Shown: positions 11,345 through 20,923, counted from the first letter of the stretch. The stretch is DNA of 64,000 bases from Hymenobacter gelipurpurascens (GCF_900187375.1 NZ_FYEW01000001.1:1364001-1428000); one strand, 5' to 3'. Notes: generated from the letters alone by a model not told the origin. Numbers and translations are program-made.

Positions 11345-11418
11345 TCGGGGTGGCAGGATTCGAACCTGCGGCCTCCTGCTCCCAAAGCAGGCGCGATACC
11401 GGGCTACGCTACACCCCG
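11345..11418 (-). tRNA. tRNA-Pro (anticodon TGG)
   Basis: A 74-base cloverleaf on the minus strand. The acceptor stem CGGGGTG/CACCCCG is perfectly paired, the anticodon stem CCTGC/GCAGG encloses TTTGGGA (anticodon TGG), and the T loop GGTTCGAATCC is canonical. It is the middle gene of the Ser-Pro-Arg array. Confidence 0.96.
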
Positions 11419-11466
11419 AAAAAAATTGAGTTTTTTCCGGAAGAATGAACTCAACGTGACAAACAG

Positions 11467-11554
11467 TGGAGAGGGGGGGATTCGAACCCCCGGTAACCTT
11501 TAGAGCTACGGCAGTTTAGCAAACTACTGGTTTAAGCCACTCACCCACCTCTCC
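11467..11554 (-). tRNA. tRNA-Ser (anticodon GCT)
   Basis: An 88-base class II tRNA on the minus strand with a long variable arm, as expected for serine. The acceptor stem GGAGAGG/CCTCTCC is perfect, the anticodon loop TTGCTAA gives GCT for AGC/AGU codons, and the T arm reads GGGGGTTCGAATCCCCC. It is the first gene of the tRNA operon. Confidence 0.95.
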
Positions 11555-11585
11555 AGCGGGACATCCTTTTCGTCTAAAAGGTGTG

Positions 11586-11593
11586 CAAATATA
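11586..11593 (-). promoter_or_regulatory. -7 element TATATTTG of the tRNA operon
   Basis: On the minus strand TATATTTG lies about 30 bases before the mature tRNA-Ser 5' end. A TTTG motif 17 bases upstream may serve as the -33 element, slightly closer than the 19-21 usually seen in Bacteroidota. Confidence 0.55.
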
Positions 11594-11681
11594 CACCTAG
11601 AATGGAGAAACAAACCCTTTCCTAAAAAAATATCTTGCAGCAGGGCTTCAGCAGCGGGGCTTTACCCTAAGCGCTGCGGTG

Positions 11682-11689
11682 TATATTTG
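11682..11689 (+). promoter_or_regulatory. -7 element TATATTTG upstream of the VWA gene
   Basis: A TATATTTG box lies 57 bases before the ATG at 11747. It forms a divergent pair with the tRNA promoter: both read GGTGTATATTTGC or close to it. No good -33 TTG is seen at the expected distance. Confidence 0.45.
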
Positions 11690-11746
11690 CCCAGATGGCG
11701 CTGCCCATTTTTTTGCTTTTCCTATGATTCGTAACCACTTACCGTT

Positions 11747-12724
11747 ATGCTGAACTGGGCCTACACACTAGGTTGGCCGGAGGTAGTAGCCGCGGTAATT
11801 TTTTTATTTTTTTACATCGGCTATGTATTGCGGACCCGCCGGTTGGGGTCGCCGCTAGGCCAGAGCGGGTGGCCGCTGGGGTGGAAGCTCGTGTTGCGGG
11901 TCCTGTATTTTGGGTTGCTGGTGGTAGCCATTCTGGGTCCGGCCTACGGCCTCACGCAACGGCCCGTGCGCACCGCCGGGAAGGATGTCTGGCTGCTGGT
12001 GGACCTTTCTCGCTCTATGGATGCGCCTGACGTCTCTCCTACCCGCTTGCAAAAGACCAAGGCCGAGTTGGCTGGGCTTGTCAACCGGTTTCAGGCGGAC
12101 CGCCTGGGCCTGATAGTTTTTTCAGGCGAGGCGTATGTACAGTGCCCGCTAACGTATGACCAGGCGGCTCTGCAGCTTTTCCTGAGCACCCTGCAAACGT
12201 CGCTGGTTCCGGCAGGCAGCACCGACCTAGTTCCTCCGCTAGAGCTTGTGCTGAGCCGCATGGGCGCTTCGGCACCGCCTGTGGGCAGCGTGCCCCGGGC
12301 TACGGCCGTTGTATTGGTAACGGACGGTGAGGATTTTGGCGGCACTCTGGAAGCTACCATCCGAGTACTGGCCCGCTCGGGCGCCCGCGTGTTCACGATG
12401 GGGGTCGGTACAACGGAAGGAAGCCGCATTCCGCAGCCCGGTGGGCGCTACGTGCGCGATGCCCGGGGGCGGGAGGCCATTAGCAGACTGGCCCCGGTTC
12501 CGCTGCGCCGACTTGCTGAGCAGACCGGCGGGCAATATTTCGAACTTACCGACCGACGCAATGAGTTTCCGTTGCTGGTGAATGCCTTGAACCGGGTAGA
12601 AGGCCAGGCGGAGCAGGTTAGGACCGTTTCGGTAGCAGATAATCGTTACCGTTATCCGTTGCTCCTGGCGTTAGCCTTGATGACTCTGGATGTGTTAGTG
12701 ACTGTTAAAGTAATTCGGCCGTGA
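11747..12724 (+). CDS. BatB-like VWA-domain membrane protein
   Basis: A 325-aa protein with two N-terminal membrane helices (residues about 11-27 and 46-66), a von Willebrand A domain and a C-terminal membrane helix. The MIDAS metal site is intact: DLSRSMD (Asp86, Ser88, Ser90), then GSTDLVPP and VTDGEDFGG. It matches the BatA/BatB proteins of Bacteroides aerotolerance-type operons, where VWA and TPR proteins form a membrane complex, often with a MoxR ATPase (not in this window). Its stop overlaps the next start in GTGA, so translation is coupled. Confidence 0.85.
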   Translation: MLNWAYTLGWPEVVAAVIFLFFYIGYVLRTRRLGSPLGQSGWPLGWKLVLRVLYFGLLVVAILGPAYGLTQRPVRTAGKDVWLLVDLSRSMDAPDVSPTRLQKTKAELAGLVNRFQADRLGLIVFSGEAYVQCPLTYDQAALQLFLSTLQTSLVPAGSTDLVPPLELVLSRMGASAPPVGSVPRATAVVLVTDGEDFGGTLEATIRVLARSGARVFTMGVGTTEGSRIPQPGGRYVRDARGREAISRLAPVPLRRLAEQTGGQYFELTDRRNEFPLLVNALNRVEGQAEQVRTVSVADNRYRYPLLLALALMTLDVLVTVKVIRP

Positions 12725-13713
12725 AAAATCTGCTGATAGGAAGCGTGCTGCTATTAAGTTCCTGGGGCGGGCTCACCCGCATTCATGAGCGAAATGCCGC
12801 CATAGAACGGGGGCAGCAGGCCTACGCGCGGCAAGATTATGCTACGGCGGCACTAGCCTACAAGGAGGCTGCTATCAGACTGGGCAGCCGGGAGGAACAG
12901 GTGTGGCTAAACCTTGCGCATGCCACTGCGCGTGCCGGCCGTAGCGCTGAGGCCCGGAATTATTATGGACACTTGCTCAATAGTACTACTCCTGCTATCC
13001 GAAGCATTGGGTTGCAGCAATTGGCCGTACTTGCTACTCGCAAGGAAGATTATGCCCAGGCGGTAGCGCTCCTACGCCAGGCGTTGGTGGCAAACCCAGC
13101 CAATACCGACGCTCGGTACAATTACGAAGTGCTGCGCAACTACCTCGCCCGCAAAGCCACCGATCCGCAGACGCCCCCGCCCGGCACCGACGGCACACCC
13201 GATGTAGAGCGGCACCGCACCTCCGACCCCGAAAAGGCAGAGCGGCAGCCACGCTCAAAACCTGGCAACACCCAGCAGGGTCAGCTCAACGACCCCACAC
13301 AGCCGCAGGACCCGCGTAATGCTCCTCAACCAGAACCCAATGCCGCCGGCCGGCCTACGCCTCAGCAACCCTCTAGCAATGCCGGCAACTCTGCGCCAGA
13401 TGGCTTTCGGCCGGGCACAGGCGAGCAGCGCCCGGTGGCGCGCGGCAGCACGCCAGGCTCAGTACTGGGGCTCAGCGACGAGGAAACCGGACCCGAAGCA
13501 CCCGGAGGAACCAGCTCACGGGGCGGCACGGAGCAAGCCGCATCCGATGAAGCGCAATTACAGACCCAGCGGGCCCGCCTCCAGCAAATGAATATTTCCA
13601 CAGGGCAGGCGCGCCAGCTCCTAGAGGCTCTGCATGCCGCCGAACAACAGTATCTGCAGCAGTTGCCGCGCAAGAGCACCCGCCCACCAGACAAGAATAA
13701 ACCTGGGTGGTAA
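12721..13713 (+). CDS. BatC-like TPR protein
   Basis: A 330-aa protein starting at a GTG that overlaps the preceding stop by four bases. An N-terminal hydrophobic segment (residues 1-18) is followed by TPR helices between about 25 and 145 (ERGQQAYARQDYATAALAYKE, then LATRKEDYAQAVALLRQALVANP). The second half is low-complexity, rich in Pro, Gln, Gly and Ser and probably disordered. It ends with a helix near HAAEQQYLQQLP. Length and order fit the BatC partner of BatB. The role in oxygen tolerance or envelope stress is known only for related operons. Confidence 0.8.
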   Translation: MKNLLIGSVLLLSSWGGLTRIHERNAAIERGQQAYARQDYATAALAYKEAAIRLGSREEQVWLNLAHATARAGRSAEARNYYGHLLNSTTPAIRSIGLQQLAVLATRKEDYAQAVALLRQALVANPANTDARYNYEVLRNYLARKATDPQTPPPGTDGTPDVERHRTSDPEKAERQPRSKPGNTQQGQLNDPTQPQDPRNAPQPEPNAAGRPTPQQPSSNAGNSAPDGFRPGTGEQRPVARGSTPGSVLGLSDEETGPEAPGGTSSRGGTEQAASDEAQLQTQRARLQQMNISTGQARQLLEALHAAEQQYLQQLPRKSTRPPDKNKPGW

Positions 13714-13947
13714 TGAGCAGTTTCTAACCAGCAACTTGGCTGGCCTAGCACGATGGTCATCAAACTCTTTCTGCTATTAAGGAGGATCCAGGAAACTGCT
13801 AGGCCACTTTTGGTTGGCAATATCCTCGGCGTGACAACATTCCCTCATCAGATCTACTCTAGGCCACTTGATAGCGTGCTTTTCCAACCTCTCGTATCTA
13901 AGTTCTACCTTTAAGCCACAAACCACCTAACCCACCCCTCCCATTTT

Positions 13948-15129
13948 ATGCAAATCAAAGAAGTAGTAATTGTTGCGGCTGTGCGCACCCCTATTGGCTC
14001 CTTCGGTGGCAGCTTGGCTTCGCTTACCGCCATTGAGCTTGGTGCCATTGCGTTGAAAGGCGCTTTGGAAAAAGCCGGCGTCGATCCGAAGGAAGTGCAG
14101 CAGGTAATTATGGGCAACGTGATTTCGGCCAACCTAGGCCAGGCACCTGCCCGTCAGGCTTCTAAAAAGGCCGGCCTGCCCGATACCGTGGAATGCACTA
14201 CGGTAAATAAAGTATGTGCTTCCGGTACGAAGGCTATCATGTTTGGGGCGCAAGCCATCATGCTAGGCCAGGCCGATGTGGTTCTGGCTGGCGGCATGGA
14301 GAGCATGTCGAATGTACCCTATTACCTCGACAAGGCCCGTTTCGGCGCCAAATACGGCCATGGCCAGATGATTGACGGCCTGATGAAGGACGGCCTTTGG
14401 GACCCGTATCATGACTTCGCTATGGGCAACGCCGCCGACGCTACTGCCGCGCATTACGGCATCACCCGCGAGGAGCAGGACGCCTTCGCGCAGCAGTCGT
14501 ATGAGCGCAGTGCCGCCGCCGCAAAAGCCGGCAAGAAAAAGGACGAAATCATTCCGGTAACTATTACGGTACGCGGCAAAAGCACCGTGGTAGAAGACGA
14601 CGAGGAGTACACCAAAGCAGACTTCACCAAGTTTGCGGGCCTGAAGCCTGCTTTCACCAAAGAAGGTTCCGTTACGGCGGCCAACGCCTCTACGTTGAAC
14701 GATGGTGCCGCTGCCGTTTTGCTGATGAGCCGCGAAAAAGCAGAGGAACTGGGTGTGAAGCCGCTGGCTCTCATCCGGGGCTTCGCCGATGCTGAGCAGG
14801 CGCCCGAGTGGTTCACTACTACTCCTTCCCTCGCTATTCCCAAGGCACTGAAACATGCAGGCCTAGAGGCGAAGGATGTTGATTTTTATGAAATCAATGA
14901 GGCTTTCTCGGTTGTATCGTTGGCCAACAACAAACTCCTGAACCTGGAAGGCAGCAAGGTAAACGTGTACGGCGGAGCTGTATCGCTAGGCCACCCACTG
15001 GGTGCCTCGGGGGCTCGCATCGTCACGACGCTGCTGAATGTACTGGAGAACGAAGGCGGCAAAATTGGCGTTACGGGCATCTGCAACGGTGGTGGTGGCG
15101 CAAGCAGCATTGTAGTAGAAAAGCTCTAA
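13948..15129 (+). CDS. Acetyl-CoA C-acetyltransferase (thiolase)
   Basis: A 393-aa biosynthetic-type thiolase that condenses two acetyl-CoA to acetoacetyl-CoA or runs in reverse. All catalytic parts are visible: nucleophile Cys90 in VNKVCASG, NEAFS, GGAVSLGHPLGASGARI with the catalytic His, and the second Cys in GICNGGGGAS. It stands alone, ending in a strong terminator, with 234 bases upstream that hold three copies of the host TAGGCC word. An atoB-like role in fatty acid or butanoate metabolism is inferred. Confidence 0.93.
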   Translation: MQIKEVVIVAAVRTPIGSFGGSLASLTAIELGAIALKGALEKAGVDPKEVQQVIMGNVISANLGQAPARQASKKAGLPDTVECTTVNKVCASGTKAIMFGAQAIMLGQADVVLAGGMESMSNVPYYLDKARFGAKYGHGQMIDGLMKDGLWDPYHDFAMGNAADATAAHYGITREEQDAFAQQSYERSAAAAKAGKKKDEIIPVTITVRGKSTVVEDDEEYTKADFTKFAGLKPAFTKEGSVTAANASTLNDGAAAVLLMSREKAEELGVKPLALIRGFADAEQAPEWFTTTPSLAIPKALKHAGLEAKDVDFYEINEAFSVVSLANNKLLNLEGSKVNVYGGAVSLGHPLGASGARIVTTLLNVLENEGGKIGVTGICNGGGGASSIVVEKL

Positions 15130-15175
15130 TCAGCCCGTATCCGAGCTAACCCAGCTTATTTTATGGGGAGTAAAC

Positions 15176-15205
15176 AAAGCCCTGCCGCAAATACGGCAGG
15201 GCTTT
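15176..15205 (+). terminator. Intrinsic terminator of the thiolase gene
   Basis: A 12-bp perfect stem AAAGCCCTGCCG/CGGCAGGGCTTT with loop CAAATA is followed by T-rich sequence, 46 bases after the stop. Confidence 0.9.
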
Positions 15206-15322
15206 TGTTTTGAAGCACAGAGCTGAAGAAAGGTGCCTTTACAAGGCATAGCTGGCGCTCTAGGCCACTCCTGTTCTTCTTTGCCCTGAAAAATACTTTG
15301 CCATTTCCCCCGTTCTTGCGGT

Positions 15323-16780
15323 ATGAAACGTTTTGCCTTTGCTTTTTTATTGCTGACTACTTCTGCCGCACACGCCCAGAAACTGCAGCGCTTTACCACG
15401 TACTACGATTCCACAAATACGCGCAAACACGAGATATACTCGGCTATAGTGTCCGGCGATACGCTGATGGAAGGCCCTTACAAACGCTTCTATCGTTCTG
15501 GTAAACTGGAGGCTCAAACGCGTTACGCAGGTGGAAAGCGCGACTCTGCCTACGTGGAGTTTCATCCGAACGGAGGGCGGCGGCTGGAGGTAACGTACCA
15601 GCAAGGCGTGCGCCAGGGCCCCTTCAAAACGTACTACGACTCGGGCAAGATAGCCCAGGAAGGCACCTACGAGAACGACCAGCCTACGGGTACGCTGCGC
15701 TTCTATCATCCGAGCGGTGAGGTAAAGCTGGAGACTACTCTATCAAATGGCCAGCCCTCTGGTCCTATTCGCGAGCTGTATCCTTCGGGCAAGCCCAGGG
15801 CCGAAATCACCTACCAGAACGGGCAGGCAAACGGAGCAGCCAAAACTTATTTCGAGAACGGCCAGGTGCAGAGCGAAGGCACCTACAACCGCGGCTTGCT
15901 AGCCGGACCCTACAAAACGTACTACGACAACGGCCAAATAGAAACCGACGTGCAGGCCGATAAATCGGGGCGCGGCAGCTACCGGAGCTACTACCGCTCG
16001 GGCAAGCTGCGTACCGAAGGCACTTATGCCCCCGCCACTTTGGTAGGCCGGGCCATCAAAAACCCGCTGGCCGACGACCTGACTACTCAGGCCAAAAACC
16101 TGGCGGGCGGCACCAGCAACCTTGACGGTCCTGCTAAATCCTACTACGAAAGCGGCGCCGTGAAAAGCCAGCAGACGTACCGCCAGGGCGTACTGGTAGG
16201 CACCCAGCAAGATTATTACGAGTCGGGGAAGGTGCAGCAGAAAATCGACTACGCCAACCAGGGCCGCGACCGGAAAGTGACTACCTTTTTCGAGGACGGC
16301 TTCCCGCATGAGGAGCAGCAGTATAAAAACGGTCAGCCGGTGGGGCAATGGCGCGTGTTTCATCCGGGTGGCAAGCAGGTGCAGAAGCATGAAACTTATG
16401 CCAATGGCAAGCTTGCCGGCGAGCAGATCACTTACTTTCCTACGGGCACTGTGCAGAGCAAGCTCGTCTATGAGAATGGCCGCCCTACTGGCCTAGGCCA
16501 GGAGTTTTACCCTTCCGGCAAGCTCAAGGCAGAAACCACTTATGTGAAAGGTCTCAAAATGGGCACTTTCCGGCAGCTGCGGGAAGATGGCACCCCGGAA
16601 ATTACAGGAATGTTCCGCAACGGGAAAGAGAGTGGCGTATGGAGCTATTTCGGCCCCGATGGCAAGACCGTGCAGGAGAAAAAAACCTTCCGCAATGGCC
16701 AAATCGTGACAGGCACTGCAGCGCCGGCCACTAAGGCCGCGCCGGTCCGCAAGCCAGCTACGCCCCCAAAGCGCAAATAA
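15323..16780 (+). CDS. Secreted YwqK/MORN-variant repeat protein
   Basis: A 485-aa protein with a signal peptide (MKRFAFAFLLLTTSAAHAQ). Nearly the whole length is made of repeats of about 23 residues of the form YYxSGKxxxExTYxxGxxxGPxKxY, the MORN-variant repeat found in YwqK. About fifteen copies can be followed, ending in a basic Ala/Pro/Lys tail. In databases such proteins are often labelled toxin-antitoxin YwqK-family antitoxin, but a free-standing secreted repeat protein in Bacteroidota is more likely a surface or periplasmic binding protein. No partner toxin is adjacent. Confidence 0.8.
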   Translation: MKRFAFAFLLLTTSAAHAQKLQRFTTYYDSTNTRKHEIYSAIVSGDTLMEGPYKRFYRSGKLEAQTRYAGGKRDSAYVEFHPNGGRRLEVTYQQGVRQGPFKTYYDSGKIAQEGTYENDQPTGTLRFYHPSGEVKLETTLSNGQPSGPIRELYPSGKPRAEITYQNGQANGAAKTYFENGQVQSEGTYNRGLLAGPYKTYYDNGQIETDVQADKSGRGSYRSYYRSGKLRTEGTYAPATLVGRAIKNPLADDLTTQAKNLAGGTSNLDGPAKSYYESGAVKSQQTYRQGVLVGTQQDYYESGKVQQKIDYANQGRDRKVTTFFEDGFPHEEQQYKNGQPVGQWRVFHPGGKQVQKHETYANGKLAGEQITYFPTGTVQSKLVYENGRPTGLGQEFYPSGKLKAETTYVKGLKMGTFRQLREDGTPEITGMFRNGKESGVWSYFGPDGKTVQEKKTFRNGQIVTGTAAPATKAAPVRKPATPPKRK

Positions 16781-16796
16781 TCAACCAGACTTACAG

Positions 16797-16837
16797 AAAC
16801 CCGTCCGGCGAGGCATAAGGCTTAGCGGGACGGGTTT
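16797..16837. terminator. Terminator between convergent genes
   Basis: A 10-bp stem AAACCCGTCC/GGACGGGTTT with a 21-base loop and seven T residues on the plus strand. It ends the YwqK-repeat gene and, less strongly, the histidine kinase gene coming from the other side. Confidence 0.8.
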
Positions 16838-16845
16838 TTTTGTTC

Positions 16846-18144
16846 TTAAAACCGGATAGTGAAAGCCGTCCGGCCGTTGGGCTGGGTTGCGAGGCTGAAC
16901 GTAAAGTTGTGCTGCAGCAGGATGTCGCGGATAAGGGTGAGGCCGATGCCCTGGCCGTCGCGCTTGGTGCTGAAGAAGGGCGTGAACAGGCGGCGCTGCA
17001 CCTCGGGCGCAATGCCGGGGCCATCATTTTCAATGATAATTTGGGCGGGCTGCTGCACCGTGCGCACCCAGATATTGCCGTCTTCCCCAATAGCTTCCAG
17101 GGCATTTTTGCAGATGTTGAGCAAGGCCTGCTCCAACTGCATGGGGTCGAGGGATACTACCACCGGACCAGCGGCTAGCTCCCAGTGCCAGCAAATCCGA
17201 CGGCGCCCTACCTGCACATGCATCAGGCGCTCGGTAGTGCGCAGGAGTTCGTGCACATCGGTAGGTTGGTGCTGCGGCAGTGGCAGGCGCACCAGGTTAG
17301 CAAAGTTGGCAATGAAGTTGGCCAAATGCGTATTACGGTTGATGGAGACATCCAGCGCCTCCGTGAAATCGGGCTGATCGGTGGGCTTCAGCTGGGGGGC
17401 GTAGTAATGAAAGCTCTGCAGAATGGAGTTGATGGCACCGATGGAGTTGTTGATTTCGTGCGACATCATCCGGATTAGCTTCTCGTAGGCCTGTTTTTCC
17501 TGCCGAATCAGATCCTGCGTCAGTTCCTCCAGCACAATGAAGTGCCGCGTAAACCCACGGTCCAGGAAGTGTGAGGTATGGGCCCGGTAAGTCTGAATAC
17601 CCGAGAGCTGTACCACCTGCGGTTCCTGCTCCGAGAGGTGGCCTAGCGCTCCGCCCCAGTCGCCGGGCAACTGGGCAGGGCGCTGCCCCAGCAGTTGGGC
17701 CGCCGAGAGGCCTAGCATCCGCTCGGCGGCCGGGTTCACCCCCTCAATCCGACCATCGAAGGTGAGCAGAAGTACCCCGGCGGGCGAGGCCTGAATCAGG
17801 CTTTCGAGCAGATAGCTTTTCTCGTGCTGGGTTATGCGCTCCTTGCGCAGCTCATCAATCATGTGGTTATACACGTCAATTAGCCGGTCCATTTCCCGCT
17901 GACCTACCGGCACAAACTTCATGGAGAAATCCTTGGCCCGAATGGCTTCCGTGCCTGCCGCAATCAGCTGAAAAGGCCGCACGAAGCCGCGGTACAGCTG
18001 CACCGTGAAAATGATGCTGATGAGCAGCAGTGCTTCCAGCCCTACAAACAGCGGCGCGTTCGTGCGCATCACCTGCCCCGCCAGCACAATCAGCACCGCG
18101 TGAATGATGGCTACGAACAGGATAAACTTTACGCGGAGAGACAT
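16846..18144 (-). CDS. Sensor histidine kinase, NtrY/PAS type
   Basis: A 432-aa kinase with two N-terminal membrane helices (residues 5-23 and 31-50), a HAMP-like linker, a PAS domain (about 112-200) and a kinase core. The phospho-accepting His229 is in RMMSHEINNS. The N box NICKNALEAIGED, G1 box ENDGPGIA, F box LFTPFF and G2 box GQGIGLTLI are all present. There is almost no periplasmic loop, so it probably senses a signal in the membrane or cytoplasm. It lies 94 bases behind the NtrC-class regulator and is very likely its partner. Confidence 0.9.
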   Translation of the reverse strand: MSLRVKFILFVAIIHAVLIVLAGQVMRTNAPLFVGLEALLLISIIFTVQLYRGFVRPFQLIAAGTEAIRAKDFSMKFVPVGQREMDRLIDVYNHMIDELRKERITQHEKSYLLESLIQASPAGVLLLTFDGRIEGVNPAAERMLGLSAAQLLGQRPAQLPGDWGGALGHLSEQEPQVVQLSGIQTYRAHTSHFLDRGFTRHFIVLEELTQDLIRQEKQAYEKLIRMMSHEINNSIGAINSILQSFHYYAPQLKPTDQPDFTEALDVSINRNTHLANFIANFANLVRLPLPQHQPTDVHELLRTTERLMHVQVGRRRICWHWELAAGPVVVSLDPMQLEQALLNICKNALEAIGEDGNIWVRTVQQPAQIIIENDGPGIAPEVQRRLFTPFFSTKRDGQGIGLTLIRDILLQHNFTFSLATQPNGRTAFTIRF

Positions 18145-18182
18145 GGAGGGAAATAGGTGCTATAACTCTTAAACCAAAGAAA

Positions 18183-18220
18183 GTCATGCATCATCTGGCA
18201 TCTACCAAATGACGCATGAC
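18183..18220. repeat. Intercistronic hairpin between regulator and kinase genes
   Basis: GTCATGC and GCATGAC bound a 16-bp stem with two mismatches and a 6-base loop. It sits between two genes of one minus-strand operon and could tune their relative expression. The arm word GTCATGCATCA also occurs in the ppx/ppk1 terminator at 5951. Confidence 0.5.
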
Positions 18221-18238
18221 CGTCGGTTTTCTGGTCGC

Positions 18239-19621
18239 CTATTCCACATCAAATGGAATAGCGTATTTCTCCAGCCTTCGATACAGGGCGCCCCGGCTGA
18301 GGCCTAGCGCTTTTGCTACGCGGCTGATGTTGCCGCTGTAGTGCTCCAGCGTGCGCCGGATCATCTGGGCCTCCAGCTCGTCGAGGGTGATGGTGCCGGG
18401 CTCGGGCAGTTCGCCGGGTTCGGGCTGGCGCACGGGTACGCGCTGAAATTGGGCCTGGAAGTCTTCAGGGCCCAGCTCGTCTTTGCCAGAAACCAGCACG
18501 GCGCGCTCTACCAGGTTTTTCAGCTCCCGAATATTGCCGGGCAGCGGCTGCTCTTGCAGCCAATGTTGGGCGCGGGTGCTCACTTTCAGGGAAGCCTTGT
18601 TGTAGGTGGCGCGTAGGCCATCCACGAAATGCTGCACCAGCAGCGGAATATCCTGGGGCCGCTCGCGCAGGGCGGGCAGGCGCACCGTAATCAGGTTGAT
18701 GCGGTAGAACAGATCCTCGCGGAAACGGCCTTGCTGCACCATCTCGGCCAGGTTGCGGTTAGTGGCGCAAATCACGCGGATATCGAGGCGGCGGGGCTTG
18801 CTGTCGCCGAGCACTTCGTAGGTGCGGTCCTGGAGTACGCGCAGCAGCTTCACCTGGCTTCCCATGTCCAGCTCCCCTATCTCATCCAGAAAAATGGTGC
18901 CGCCGTTGGCCAGCTCGAAACGGCCCTGGCGGTCGGTTTTGGCATCGGTAAAAGCACCGCGCCGGTGACCGAACATCTCGCTTTCAAACAAGGAAGACGA
19001 AATTCCGCCCAGGTTCACTTTCACAAATGGCTGGCGGCGGCGCTGGCTGTTTTGGTGGATAGCCTCCGCAATCAACTCCTTGCCCGTACCCGATTCGCCT
19101 TCAATCAGCACGGAGGCATCGGTGGCGGCTACCTGGCCTACGCTGCGCAACACATGCAGCAAGCGCGCATCCTGGCCCACAATATCCCGGAAGTTATACT
19201 GCTTATCGAGCTGGCGGCGGCTGAGGGCGGCGGGGTCGGTTTCGGGGGCGGCTTCGCTCAGGCTCAGGATGGTCCGGATGGTTTGCAGCAGGGAGTCGTT
19301 GTGCCAGGGCTTGGTCACGAACTCCGCAGCGCCGGCCTTCATGCCTTCTACGGCCAGGGATATGGAGCCCCAGCCGGTAATCAGAATCACGGGCACCTGC
19401 GGCGTCAGCTGCTTTACCTGGCCTAGCAGCCGCAAGCCATCCTGGCCGGAGGTATCCAGGGAATAATTCATATCCATCAGCACGAGGCGTGGGGTTGCTT
19501 CCTGCACTTCGTGCAAGGCTTCCTCGGGCGTAGCTACCCCTTTTGCGGGGTAGCCAGCCTGCTTCAGCAGGAGCCCCAAGGAGGTGCGCACGGCTATATC
19601 GTCGTCAACAATTAATATCAT
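18239..19621 (-). CDS. NtrC-family sigma-54-dependent response regulator
   Basis: A 460-aa enhancer-binding protein. The receiver domain has Asp50 (RLVLMDMNYS) and Lys104 (TKPW). The AAA+ domain has Walker A GESGTGKE, Walker B FLDEIGELD and a sigma-54 contact loop GAFTDA instead of the textbook GAFTGA, a change common in Bacteroidota. A Fis-type helix-turn-helix closes the protein (NISRVAKALGLSRGALYRRL). The start at MILIVDDD is preferred over an ATG four codons upstream because the fold begins there. It is the obvious candidate to act at the palindromes at 23825 and 26898. Confidence 0.93.
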   Translation of the reverse strand: MILIVDDDIAVRTSLGLLLKQAGYPAKGVATPEEALHEVQEATPRLVLMDMNYSLDTSGQDGLRLLGQVKQLTPQVPVILITGWGSISLAVEGMKAGAAEFVTKPWHNDSLLQTIRTILSLSEAAPETDPAALSRRQLDKQYNFRDIVGQDARLLHVLRSVGQVAATDASVLIEGESGTGKELIAEAIHQNSQRRRQPFVKVNLGGISSSLFESEMFGHRRGAFTDAKTDRQGRFELANGGTIFLDEIGELDMGSQVKLLRVLQDRTYEVLGDSKPRRLDIRVICATNRNLAEMVQQGRFREDLFYRINLITVRLPALRERPQDIPLLVQHFVDGLRATYNKASLKVSTRAQHWLQEQPLPGNIRELKNLVERAVLVSGKDELGPEDFQAQFQRVPVRQPEPGELPEPGTITLDELEAQMIRRTLEHYSGNISRVAKALGLSRGALYRRLEKYAIPFDVE

Positions 19622-19729
19622 GGAGTAGAGCACGAAGGACGGAAATTGGCGCGAAAGTCTGAAGGGTCTAGGCCACTAAAACTACCTTGCGACGCCTGCC
19701 CAGTTAGAGGCACTTGAACTCGAGCCATC

Positions 19730-20923
19730 TCACTCCTCTCGCAACGACACGGCCGGCTGAATGCTGGCAGCAATGCGGCTGGGCTGCCACGCGCAAATAG
19801 CAGTGAGCAAGAAGATGAGCACCGTAGCCAGCAGCATGGCCTGCACATACACCGCAGAGGCCACCCCAAATACACCTAACAGCGGAAACTGCATGGCCAG
19901 CACAAGCCCACCTGCCACGCCCAGCGTAGTCACCACCAGCATTTCGCCCAAAAACTGCCGACCAATGTTATTGCCGGTAGCGCCCAGGGCCCGGCGCAAG
20001 CCAATTTCGGCTTTGCGCTGGTTGATGTTGTACCACAGCACGCCGAACAAGCCTAGGGCCACATTCAGAATCAGGAACAGGCCCACCAGCCCAAGTGCAA
20101 TCAGCGGCGTCAGCATGAACTTCATTTTATCCTGGCGGTTTTCCTGCAAGGTGTTCACGTTGGCATCCCAGCCTTTGGTTACCTGCTTGATTTTGCGAAC
20201 CAGCTGCTGCTCCAGCACGGCACCGCTGCCGGGCTGCACGCGCACCAGCAGAATCGGGAGCTCCGTATTGCCGACTTTGCCGGAGTCCTGCAGCACGCGC
20301 CTATCGAAGAGGGCAGGCTCATTGGCGGCAAAGTCGTTGCCGGAGCGGTAGGCCTCTATCACGCCTATTATCTGCCACTGCTGGTCGTGCTTGTCATTGG
20401 TCATTATTTTGCCCACGGCGGCCTCATCACCGAACATTTCCTCGGCAAATTTTTGGTTGACAACCACCGGACTGTGGGCGGCGGCATCATCGCGGCGGTC
20501 GAACCAGCGGCCGGCCACTACCTTCTGGCCTAGCACGCGCACCATGTTATCGTCGGCGTCGTAGCGCTCGGTTAGCGGGGCTTTTTTCTCCTTGTAGCGG
20601 TACTCATCGGTGTTCATATTACTGAACGAGAAGGGCGTGTTTGAGCTGGTCCAGGTGACGGCGGCTACGCCCGGCGTGGCCTGCAGCTCCTGCACTAGCA
20701 GGCGCAAGGTGGCTTTGCGGTCGGTGGTGTCCTGGCCTGGATCTACATCAAACTCCCACACATTTTCAGGAGTAAAGCCCAAGGGCTGCCGGTAGTTGTA
20801 AAAGTTACTGACTAGCAGCGAGCTTACCACAAACAGGACGAAGAACGACAGGAGTATTTCCGCCATGAGCAGAAAGTTGGACCGCTTACGGTTCCAGATC
20901 AGAGTAAACAGATGACGTATCAT
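19730..20923 (-). CDS. FtsX/MacB-type ABC transporter permease
   Basis: A 397-aa permease with four predicted membrane helices in MacB topology: one near residues 18-42 (FLLMAEILLSFFVLFVV), a large extracytoplasmic domain up to about 275, then three helices of the FtsX domain. The loop YNINQRKAEIGLRRALGAT is the cytoplasmic coupling helix typical of MacB-like permeases. It is the second permease in the operon and probably pairs with the one at 21040 and the ATPase at 22919. Such pairs often export peptides or lipophilic compounds or act as mechanotransmitters; the cargo is unknown. Confidence 0.88.
   Translation of the reverse strand: MIRHLFTLIWNRKRSNFLLMAEILLSFFVLFVVSSLLVSNFYNYRQPLGFTPENVWEFDVDPGQDTTDRKATLRLLVQELQATPGVAAVTWTSSNTPFSFSNMNTDEYRYKEKKAPLTERYDADDNMVRVLGQKVVAGRWFDRRDDAAAHSPVVVNQKFAEEMFGDEAAVGKIMTNDKHDQQWQIIGVIEAYRSGNDFAANEPALFDRRVLQDSGKVGNTELPILLVRVQPGSGAVLEQQLVRKIKQVTKGWDANVNTLQENRQDKMKFMLTPLIALGLVGLFLILNVALGLFGVLWYNINQRKAEIGLRRALGATGNNIGRQFLGEMLVVTTLGVAGGLVLAMQFPLLGVFGVASAVYVQAMLLATVLIFLLTAICAWQPSRIAASIQPAVSLREE

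Noticed and set aside
15323..16780. YwqK as an antitoxin of a toxin-antitoxin pair
   Set aside because: The protein has a signal peptide and no toxin gene is adjacent, so the database label is misleading.
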